The position numbers and the translations under genes were made by a program. Positions 57,432-64,000 of a stretch of 64,000 nt of DNA are shown in pieces; the first letter of the stretch is position 1, and each line of letters begins with the position of its first letter. The stretch is from positions 620,001-684,000 of the forward strand of contig NZ_NSGE01000003.1 of assembly GCF_002294985.1 (NCBI RefSeq), given 5' to 3'. The DNA comes from Mesorhizobium sp. WSM3862 (GTDB taxonomy: Bacteria > Pseudomonadota > Alphaproteobacteria > Rhizobiales > Rhizobiaceae). The notes below the pieces were generated by a model that was not told where the DNA came from, searched no databases, and saw nothing but the letters and a program-made list of their open reading frames with translations.

Positions 57432-58874
57432 TCAGGGGTCGAGCCATGGCGTGGTGTCCTCCACAGCCGTGCCGGCCTTTGCCGGATCGGAGGGACGGCG
57501 CGCGACGAAGCCGCCGAAACCAGCTTGCGCCTGCAGCTTTTCGCCCGCGATCAGCGGCTCACCACGCAGCAGCACGGTGATCGGCTTGCCCGTCACCGCC
57601 ATGCCTTCGTAAGGCGAAAAGTCGACGCGCGAGTGCAGCATTTCGTGGCTGATGGTCCACTTGCGTGCCGGGTCCCAGAGCGCGAGATCCGCGTCTAGGC
57701 CGGGGGCGATGCGACCCTTGCGGTGGCCGAGACCGTAGATCGCAGCGGCATTGCGCGAGGTCAGATCCAGATATCGCTGCAGCGAAAGGCGCCCCGTCAG
57801 CAGCCCTTCGGAAAACAGCAGCGGCAGCCTGGTTTCCAGGCCCGGAATACCGCTCAATGTCGTGGTGAACCCTGGCTCCGGCGCCTTGCCGATCTTGTCG
57901 GCGAAATAATAGGGCGAATGATCGGACGACCAGAGGTCGAGGCCACCCTCCGCCAGCAGCCGCCAGAGATGCTCGCGGCTATGCGGCGTGCGCGGCGGCG
58001 GCGAAAAGACGAAGCGGGCAGCGTCCCTGCCTGGGCGGTCGAGGTCCGCGGCACCGAGGAAGAGGTATTGCGGGCAGGTTTCGGCCGCGACGTCGACGCC
58101 GCGCTGACGCGCCCGCGCGACCTCCTCGGCGGACTGTTGCGACGACACGTGGACGATGGTCATGCGGGCGCCGGTCATCTCCGCCAGCGCCAGAGCCCTA
58201 TGGGTCGCCTCGCGCTCCATGATCTCGCTGTGCGCCACGGCGTGATAGCGCATCTCGGTGCGGCCAAGCTCGATCAGCCGCTGCCGCGTGCGCCGAATGG
58301 CGGCATCGTTCTCGGCATGAACCATGACGATCCAGCCGAGCTTCCTCGCCGTATCGAGCACGGTGAAGAACAGGTCGTCGTCGACCGCGAAGCCCTGGTA
58401 GGTCATGAAAAGCTTGACCGAAGCAATGCCTTGCCCGGCCAATTGGCTAAGTTGTGCCTCAACGTTGGCGCCGGTCCCCATCGTCACCACCGCATGGAGG
58501 CCGTAGTCGATGATGGAACGGCCGGCCGCGCAGCCCATCGCCCGTTCGAGCGCATCCACCGTGGTCATATTTGGACCCGGCATGCCGAAGGGCACGATGC
58601 AGGTCGTACCGCCGAATGCGGCCGAGATGGAGCCCGATTCAAAATCGTCGGCGTTACCGGCCCCGCCCCAAACAGGCTGGTCGAGATGGCAGTGGGCATC
58701 GATGCCGCCAGGCATCACCCACAGGCCCGCGGCGTCAATGGTTTGCCCACCTTGCAGGCCTGAATCGATCGCGGCAATGCGGCCGTCATCGATGCCGACG
58801 TCGCAATCCCGCCAACCGTCATCCAAAGCGACCCTACCGCCTTTTACGACCAGCTGATGCGAGCGCCGCGCCAT
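57432..58874 (-). CDS. Dihydropyrimidinase/D-hydantoinase-type amidohydrolase
   Basis: 480 residues. Binuclear-metal amidohydrolase motifs are all present: GGIDAHCHLDQPVWG (HxH, about 56-70), carboxylated Lys in ASVKLFMTYQG (about 153), His in MVHAEND and IVHVSSQ, and catalytic Asp in WSSDHSPYYF. This places it in the cyclic-amide hydrolase group (dihydropyrimidinase, hydantoinase, allantoinase), which opens five- or six-membered cyclic ureides. It is 54 bp downstream of the FAD-GcvT gene on the same strand, probably co-transcribed. This pairing suggests an N-methylated or cyclic ureide pathway, but the substrate is not readable. Confidence 0.88.
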   Translation of the reverse strand: MARRSHQLVVKGGRVALDDGWRDCDVGIDDGRIAAIDSGLQGGQTIDAAGLWVMPGGIDAHCHLDQPVWGGAGNADDFESGSISAAFGGTTCIVPFGMPGPNMTTVDALERAMGCAAGRSIIDYGLHAVVTMGTGANVEAQLSQLAGQGIASVKLFMTYQGFAVDDDLFFTVLDTARKLGWIVMVHAENDAAIRRTRQRLIELGRTEMRYHAVAHSEIMEREATHRALALAEMTGARMTIVHVSSQQSAEEVARARQRGVDVAAETCPQYLFLGAADLDRPGRDAARFVFSPPPRTPHSREHLWRLLAEGGLDLWSSDHSPYYFADKIGKAPEPGFTTTLSGIPGLETRLPLLFSEGLLTGRLSLQRYLDLTSRNAAAIYGLGHRKGRIAPGLDADLALWDPARKWTISHEMLHSRVDFSPYEGMAVTGKPITVLLRGEPLIAGEKLQAQAGFGGFVARRPSDPAKAGTAVEDTTPWLDP

Positions 58875-58928
58875 TCGTGCCGCTCACGCCGCTGTGCTGT
58901 TGCGGGTCACCGGGCAGGCAAGCACCGG

Positions 58929-61349
58929 TCAGGCCCTCAGCCGCTTGCCATCGGGATCGAAGGGCGGCCTGTCGAGCAACACGGCATTATGCGGCCGGCC
59001 GAGGATCGCGACGGTGACGGCATCGCCCGATTTCACCGAGCCGGCCTTCACATAGCCGAGCGCCAGCGACATGCCGACATGATAGCCGTAGGCGCCAGAC
59101 GTGACCTGGCCGACCGGCGTGCCATCGGGAAGGAAGATCGGCTCGCCGCCGGTGGCGTCGGCATCCTTCGCCTCGATCGAGATCATGATCAGCTCGTCGC
59201 GGGCCGGCTGCGATGCCAGCGCGGCATAGGCGTCGCGGTTGAGGAAGTCGCCCTTATCCATCTTGATCAGGCGGTCGAACTTGACCTCCTGCGGCCAGTA
59301 TTCGGGCGAGTATTCGCGGCCCCAGCTGCCATAGCCCTTCTCGACCCTTAGCGACATCAGCGCGCGCGAGCCGACCGGCCCGCCGCCTTCCTGACGCGCC
59401 GCGTCGAGCAGGGCGTTGTAAAGAGCGGTCTGGTCCTTCTCCTCGCAATAGAGCTCCCAGCCGAGATCGCCGGTGAAGGAGACGCGCAGCGCAATGACAT
59501 CGAGGCCGGCAACGGTGATGCGGCGCGAGGCCATGAAGGGGAACGACGCCGTCGTCAAATCGTCATTTGTCAAGCGTTGCAGCACCGCGCGCGACTTCGG
59601 CCCGGCGACGTTGAAGCCGCACATGTTCTCGGTGAGCGAACGGAACGTCGTGCCCTCCGGCAAGGGCAGCATCTTGAAGAAACGCTGATGATAGCGCTCC
59701 GCCATGCCGGAGCCGAAGACGCGATACTCGTCCTCCGCCAGCTTGGTGACGGTGAAGTCGCCGGCGATGCCGCCGCGCCTGCCGATCAGCGGCGTCAGGC
59801 AGGATCGTCCGACCCGCGACGGAATCTTGTTGGCGAAAAGCGCGTTCAGCCAGGCCTCGGCGCCCGGCCCCTTCACCTCGTATTTGGCGAAGTTGGAGAT
59901 GTCGATGATGCCGACATGGTCGCGCAGCATGCGCGCCTCGCGGCCGACGGGGTGCCACCAGTTCTGCCTGGTGAAGCCGATCGTCTCCTCGCGCGGCTCA
60001 CCGTCGATCGAGAACCACAGCGGATGCTCCCAGCCGAAGTTCAGGCCGAACACCGCGCCGTTTTCCTTCTGCATGGAATAGGCCGGCCGTGTGCGCACAG
60101 GCCGGCCCGCAGCGCGCTCCTCGTTCGGGAAATGGATCTTGAAGCGGTGGCTGTACTGGTCCTGCACGCGCGCCTTGATGAATGCCTTGCCCGCCCAGTG
60201 GCCGAAGCGGGCGAGATCCCAGCCGAACATGTCGAGCGTCGGCTCGCCCTCGATCATCCACTCGGCCGCTAGGCGCCCGAGGCCGCCGGATTGCGAAAAG
60301 CCCGGAATGATGCCGGCGCAGCAGAAATAGTTGCGCAGCTCCGGAACCGGGCCGAACAGCGCGGCGCTGTCCGGCGACCAGATCATCGGTCCGTTGATCA
60401 CCCTCTTGACGCCGGCTGCGCCGACCGCCGGCACGCGGGCGATGGCGCGCATCATGTTCTCCTCGATGCGTTCCAGATCGTCCGGGAACAGCTCGTGGCC
60501 GAAATCCTGGGGCGTGCCGTCCTCGGCCCAGAATTTCATCGCCCGCTCATAGGCGCCGATCAACAGGCCGAGGCCCTCCTGGCGCAGGTAATATTCGCCA
60601 TCGCGGTCGGCGACCGAAGGCAGGCGCCGGCCTATCGAGGCGATCTCTGGGATGGTCTCGGTGACGAAATACTGGTGCTCGGTCGGGATGAGCGGCAGGG
60701 CCAATCCGGCCATGGCGCCGACCTCACGCGCCCACAGACCGGCGGCGTTCACCACCCATTGCGTGCGGACGTCGCCCTTGGTGGTGCGCACGATCCAGCT
60801 GCCGTCCGGCTGCTGCTCCGTTCCGGTCACCGCGGTGAAGCGGTGGATCTCGGCGCCGCGCTGGCGCGCGCCGGCCGCGTAGGCGGCCGTCACGCCCGAA
60901 GGATCGACATTGCCGCCTTCGGGTTCGTACATGATGCAGCGTATACCGTCGAAATCGACGAGCGGGTGCAGCCGCTCGGCCTCCAACCGGTCGACCTCGT
61001 AGAAGTTCATCTTGTAGCGGCGCGCCTTGGCTTCCTGCAGCCGGAGCTGATGTTCACGCGCCTCGGTCTGGGCGAGATAAAGCGATCCCGGCTGGAAAAT
61101 GCCGCAGCCCTGACCGGTCTCCTTCTCGAGCTCCTTGTAGAGCGCCATGGTGTAATGCTGCAGGCGGCTGATATTGGTCGAGTCGTGCAAGCCGTGAATG
61201 TTGGCCGCAGCATGCCAGGTCGAGCCCGAGGTGAGCTCGTCGCGCTCGAACAGCACGACATCGCTCCAGCCGTGCTTGGTCAGATGATAGAGGATCGAGC
61301 ATCCGATCAGGCCGCCGCCGATCACAACAGCCTGGGCATGGGTCCGCAT
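58929..61349 (-). CDS. Sarcosine/dimethylglycine dehydrogenase-like FAD oxidoreductase fused to GcvT domain
   Basis: 806 residues. The N-terminal DAO-type FAD domain (about 1-370) has AVVIGGGLIGCSILYHL and SGSTWHAAANIHGLHD, whose His is where FAD is covalently held in dimethylglycine dehydrogenases. The FAO_M middle runs about 370-425. GcvT and GcvT_C folate-binding domains cover about 435-800 (VGIIDISNFAKYEVKGPGAE, FTGDLGWELYCEE, LRVEKGYGSWGREYSPEY). These enzymes oxidatively demethylate N-methyl glycine compounds and pass the one-carbon unit to tetrahydrofolate. It is divergent from an oligopeptide-type importer gene that may bring in the substrate. Confidence 0.9.
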   Translation of the reverse strand: MRTHAQAVVIGGGLIGCSILYHLTKHGWSDVVLFERDELTSGSTWHAAANIHGLHDSTNISRLQHYTMALYKELEKETGQGCGIFQPGSLYLAQTEAREHQLRLQEAKARRYKMNFYEVDRLEAERLHPLVDFDGIRCIMYEPEGGNVDPSGVTAAYAAGARQRGAEIHRFTAVTGTEQQPDGSWIVRTTKGDVRTQWVVNAAGLWAREVGAMAGLALPLIPTEHQYFVTETIPEIASIGRRLPSVADRDGEYYLRQEGLGLLIGAYERAMKFWAEDGTPQDFGHELFPDDLERIEENMMRAIARVPAVGAAGVKRVINGPMIWSPDSAALFGPVPELRNYFCCAGIIPGFSQSGGLGRLAAEWMIEGEPTLDMFGWDLARFGHWAGKAFIKARVQDQYSHRFKIHFPNEERAAGRPVRTRPAYSMQKENGAVFGLNFGWEHPLWFSIDGEPREETIGFTRQNWWHPVGREARMLRDHVGIIDISNFAKYEVKGPGAEAWLNALFANKIPSRVGRSCLTPLIGRRGGIAGDFTVTKLAEDEYRVFGSGMAERYHQRFFKMLPLPEGTTFRSLTENMCGFNVAGPKSRAVLQRLTNDDLTTASFPFMASRRITVAGLDVIALRVSFTGDLGWELYCEEKDQTALYNALLDAARQEGGGPVGSRALMSLRVEKGYGSWGREYSPEYWPQEVKFDRLIKMDKGDFLNRDAYAALASQPARDELIMISIEAKDADATGGEPIFLPDGTPVGQVTSGAYGYHVGMSLALGYVKAGSVKSGDAVTVAILGRPHNAVLLDRPPFDPDGKRLRA

Positions 61350-61849
61350 TTACGTGTTCCTTGTGGCTGTGTGCCGGAGCCGGACGGCCGGGCGACGGGC
61401 CGGATAACAACAGGGGTTCGTGCTGGCTCTTGTGCCGACAACATGACCCCACTTTTTCGAACGCCGGCAATGTAGAAAGCTCGGGAAACGACTGTAAAGC
61501 CTGCTATTGGGGCTGGCTGCTGCTTTTCGGGGCAGTTAAGAGCAAAAAAAACGAGGTCATAGCCACATCAATCTTCGTTTGTAGGCATAGAGGCCGGGTG
61601 TAGCTTTTGGCGGGGAATTGAGCAGCCGCGACCAGCGGCGCCACCAATGGGAGCCACCCGCCATGGACCTGCATTCCGAGCGCGGAGACAGACCGGTCAG
61701 ACCGGCATGCCTCTCGTCGTCCATGCGTCTTGACGGTCCGGCGGCGCGGTCGCGCCGCGGCCTTCAAAACCGGTTCCGCACCAGTCGAAAAGACAGCGCC
61801 GAAGCGCCCTGTCCGGCACGCGCATCGCGACAACTCGGAGGTTGAGACC
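61350..61849. promoter_or_regulatory. Divergent control region, 500 bp
   Basis: It separates the leftward FAD-GcvT gene from the rightward binding-protein gene. The left half is AT-richer with an eight-A run near 61546. The right half is GC-rich and holds a tandem CAGACCGG pair (61689-61696 and 61698-61705) and a perfect 8-bp inverted repeat GCGGCGCG/CGCGCCGC at 61741-61758. Promoters for both directions must lie here; no clear box pair was recognised. Confidence 0.5.
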
Positions 61850-63523
61850 TTGGACAAGACATCGCATCCCTATATTCCGACACTGCTCGATCAGCTTAAC
61901 GAGGGCGAGATCAGCCGCAGGGACTTCTTGCGCAAGTCGACGCTGCTCGGGCTTTCGGCCGGCGCGGCCTATGCCATGGCCGGCATCATCGACCCGGCGA
62001 CGCAAGCGCGTGCCGGCGACCTGCCGAAAGGCGGCAATTTGCGCATCGGCATGCGCTGCATGGAGATCAAGGATCCGCATCTGGCCGACTTCGCCGAAAA
62101 ATCCAACGTCATCCGCCAGGTCTGCGAATATTTGACCTTTACCGACCGCAACAACATCACTCACCCCTATCTCTTGGAGAAGTGGGACGTCAGCGATGAC
62201 CTGAAGACCTGGACGCTGCACATCCGCAAGGATGTGAAATGGCGTGACGGCAGGGCGCTTAATGCCGACGACGTGGTCTGGAACCTGAAGCGTGTCAGCG
62301 ATCCCAAAGTCGGCTCCTCGGTGCTCGGCCTGTTCACCGGCTATCTCGTCGAGGAGTACGATACCGGCGAAAAGGACGACAAGGGCAATCCGAAGAAGTC
62401 GAGCCGGCTCTGGTCCGACAAGGCGATCGAGAAGGTCGACGACAGCACGGTGCGGCTGAACCTGTTCTCGCCGCAGATCGCGGTCGCCGAACATCTCTTC
62501 CACTATCCGATGTTCATCCTCGATCCGAAGGACAACGGCGCCTTCGGCCCGAGCGCCAACGGCACCGGTCCGTTCGAGATGGTCGAATACACGGTCGGCA
62601 AGGGCGCGAAGTACAAGGCGCGGGCCGATTATTGGGGCGGTGCTGCGCATCTCGACACGTTCGAATTCGTCGACCTCGGCGACAATCCCGGCGCCGGCAT
62701 CGCGGCGATGGCGTCCAAGCAGGTCGATGGCCTGTCGGAAGCCGACGCGGTGCAGATCAATTCGATGAAGGCCTTCCCGCATGTCTCGGTCCACAAGGTC
62801 GAGACGACGCAAACCATCGTCATGCGCATGCATCCCGATGTCGAGCAGTTCAAGGACAAGCGCGTGCGCCAGGCCATGCGCCATGCGCTCGACCGCGACA
62901 AGATCATCCAGACCGTCCTGCTCGGCGCCGGCACTCCGGCCGAGGACCACCATGTGGCGCCGTCGCACCCCGAATATGCCGCGCTGCCCAAATGGCCGCG
63001 CGACGTCGAGAAGGCGAAGAAGCTGATGGCCGACGCCGGCCATGCCGACGGTTTCGAATTGGATTTGGTGACACGACCCGACCCGATCTGGGAGCTCAAC
63101 ACGACACAGGCGATGGCCGAACAGCTGAAGGACATCGGCATCAAGGCCAACATCAAGTCGCTGCCGAGCGCGCAGTACTGGGAAGTGTGGACCAGCGCGC
63201 CCTTCAGCCTGACCGCCTGGGGCCACCGCCCGCTCGCCATCATGACGCTCGGCCTCGCCTACCGCTCCAATGCCGCCTGGAATGAATCGCATTTCTCGAA
63301 CGCCGAATTCGACAAGCTGCTGACCCAAGCCGAGGGCATCCTCGACCCGAAGGAGCGCAGCAAGGTGATGGAGAAGATCGAGCTGATCATGCAGGACGAG
63401 GGCCCGATCGTGCAGCCGTTCTGGCGCATCTTCTCGACCGTCATGGACAAGAAGGTGCAGGGCTTCGAACTGCATCCATCACAGTACATCTTCGCCAAGG
63501 ATTATGCGGTCGCCTCCGCCTAG
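61850..63523 (+). CDS. Periplasmic binding protein of an oligopeptide-type ABC importer (family 5)
   Basis: 557 residues from TTG 61850, chosen for the GGAGG 9-14 bases upstream and because it starts a sensible precursor. The ATG at 61730 would prepend 40 Arg-rich residues. A Tat-type signal is set back from the start (ISRRDFLRKSTLLGLSAGAAYAMAG, about residues 21-45). The mature protein has the SBP_bac_5 pattern: LTFTDRNNITHPYLLEKW, WTLHIRKDVKWRDGRAL, VRQAMRHALDRDKI. Family 5 proteins bind peptides, opines, nickel or other solutes. The divergent demethylase/hydantoinase genes suggest an N-methylated or ureide substrate. Confidence 0.9.
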   Translation: MDKTSHPYIPTLLDQLNEGEISRRDFLRKSTLLGLSAGAAYAMAGIIDPATQARAGDLPKGGNLRIGMRCMEIKDPHLADFAEKSNVIRQVCEYLTFTDRNNITHPYLLEKWDVSDDLKTWTLHIRKDVKWRDGRALNADDVVWNLKRVSDPKVGSSVLGLFTGYLVEEYDTGEKDDKGNPKKSSRLWSDKAIEKVDDSTVRLNLFSPQIAVAEHLFHYPMFILDPKDNGAFGPSANGTGPFEMVEYTVGKGAKYKARADYWGGAAHLDTFEFVDLGDNPGAGIAAMASKQVDGLSEADAVQINSMKAFPHVSVHKVETTQTIVMRMHPDVEQFKDKRVRQAMRHALDRDKIIQTVLLGAGTPAEDHHVAPSHPEYAALPKWPRDVEKAKKLMADAGHADGFELDLVTRPDPIWELNTTQAMAEQLKDIGIKANIKSLPSAQYWEVWTSAPFSLTAWGHRPLAIMTLGLAYRSNAAWNESHFSNAEFDKLLTQAEGILDPKERSKVMEKIELIMQDEGPIVQPFWRIFSTVMDKKVQGFELHPSQYIFAKDYAVASA

Positions 63524-63532
63524 ACCACGCTG

Positions 63533-63561
63533 CGCCCGGCCGGCGGCAGAACGGCCGGGCG
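63533..63561 (+). terminator. Strong hairpin between binding-protein and permease genes
   Basis: CGCCCGGCCG at 63533-63542 and CGGCCGGGCG at 63552-63561 are perfect 10-bp arms with a 9-base loop, followed by TTCCTTTCC. It starts 9 bp after the binding-protein stop. It probably acts as a partial terminator or 3' stabiliser so that the binding protein is made in excess over the permease, as at 4831-4855. Confidence 0.7.
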
Positions 63562-63600
63562 TTCCTTTCCACTCGCACCCAGAACGGAAACGTCCGGCTG

Positions 63601-64000
63601 ATGGCAATATTCGTGGCGAAACGGCTGGCGATGATGCTGCTCACCATGGTCGCGGCGTCGTTTCTGGTATTCGCCGTCTGCGAGTTCACCCCGGGCAGCG
63701 TCGCGCGCAAATCGCTCGGGCCGTTCGCGACGCAAGAGCAGGTCGATTTCCTGACCAAGAAGCTGAGGGCCGACGATCCGCTGCTGGTGCGCTACGGGCG
63801 CTGGGCGGGCGTGCTGCTCGGCATCATTCCGGATCCGCTCCAGGACCCGAGCACCGGGCTCAATTTCAAGGACCCGCGCGGCGCGCAGTATTTCGGCAAT
63901 TTCGGCTATTCGACACTGAACAAGCTGCCCGTCAACGACGTCATCTGGAACCGGCTCGGCAATACGGCGATCCTGGCCGGGCTGGCCTTCCTGCTGATCG
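63601..64000 (+). CDS. ABC importer permease (DppB/OppB-like), 3' end outside the window
   Basis: From ATG 63601 the frame reads MAIFVAKRLAMMLLTMVAAS and stays open to the right edge (133 residues visible). The first membrane helix, FLVFAVCEFTPGSVARKSLG and the following periplasmic loop match the first permease subunit of peptide/nickel-type importers (BPD_transp_1, with the second helix starting NTAILAGLAFLLI). The loop of about 90 residues (RYGRWAGVLLGI, FGNFGYSTLNKLPV) is longer than in classical DppB. It is 77 bp downstream of the binding-protein gene, across the hairpin. Confidence 0.88.
   Translation, partial: MAIFVAKRLAMMLLTMVAASFLVFAVCEFTPGSVARKSLGPFATQEQVDFLTKKLRADDPLLVRYGRWAGVLLGIIPDPLQDPSTGLNFKDPRGAQYFGNFGYSTLNKLPVNDVIWNRLGNTAILAGLAFLLI

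Overview
The window is GC-rich, densely packed DNA from an alphaproteobacterium, most likely a Mesorhizobium or a close relative in the Hyphomicrobiales. This is inferred from the gene content (imp-type type VI secretion, periplasmic PaoABC-like aldehyde oxidoreductase, many ABC uptake systems with solute-binding proteins, DUF1036 and caspase/Sel1 proteins). No rRNA, tRNA, CRISPR array, insertion sequence or phage gene was seen.

Layout. (1) 1-6094, minus strand: a LIV-type ABC importer (binding protein, two permeases, two ATPases), a hydantoin/Asp-Glu racemase-like enzyme and a GntR/FCD regulator cut by the window edge. A perfect 12-bp palindrome upstream of the binding-protein gene is the probable operator. 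(2) 6377-50682: a large type VI secretion (T6SS) island. ClpV (tssH) is transcribed leftwards. A tightly coupled rightward operon runs tssA-tssB-tssC-hcp-tssE-tssF-tssG-tagH-tssJ-tssK-tssL-tssM-tagF and continues through overlapping stop/start codons into an effector module: a DUF2169 adaptor, a degenerate ketoacyl-synthase-like protein, a DUF4150 PAAR-like protein with a C-terminal candidate toxin domain, and a beta-propeller-like protein. A leftward unit meets it head-on: vgrG, a DUF6484 protein and a short TIGR02270-like protein. A second rightward unit follows: a second tagH, a second tssL, a second tssM, the phosphatase/kinase pair pppA-ppkA, a DUF1036 protein, and a membrane-anchored fusion of an M23 endopeptidase with a lytic-transglycosylase-like domain. 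The island's right flank carries an OmpA-like protein, a DUF6931-like protein and a caspase-Sel1/lipoprotein pair.

(3) 50935-57391: S-formylglutathione hydrolase, the paoABC-like operon (Tat-exported 2Fe-2S subunit, FAD/4Fe-4S subunit, molybdenum subunit), a KTSC-domain protein and an AlkB-type dioxygenase. (4) 57432-64000: a dihydropyrimidinase/hydantoinase and a sarcosine/dimethylglycine dehydrogenase-like FAD-GcvT protein on the minus strand. Divergent from them is an oligopeptide-type ABC importer (binding protein, then a permease cut by the window edge).

How it fits together. The T6SS core is complete (TssA-M, Hcp, VgrG, ClpV, PAAR-like tip). Its switch is probably the PpkA-PppA-FHA phosphorylation circuit plus TagF. 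What stands out is one set of sheath and baseplate genes with two complete TssL-TssM membrane pairs and two FHA proteins. Also notable are an apparently non-catalytic thiolase-fold protein inside the effector cassette, and a dual peptidoglycan hydrolase fused in one membrane protein. These are the best candidates for undescribed biology here.
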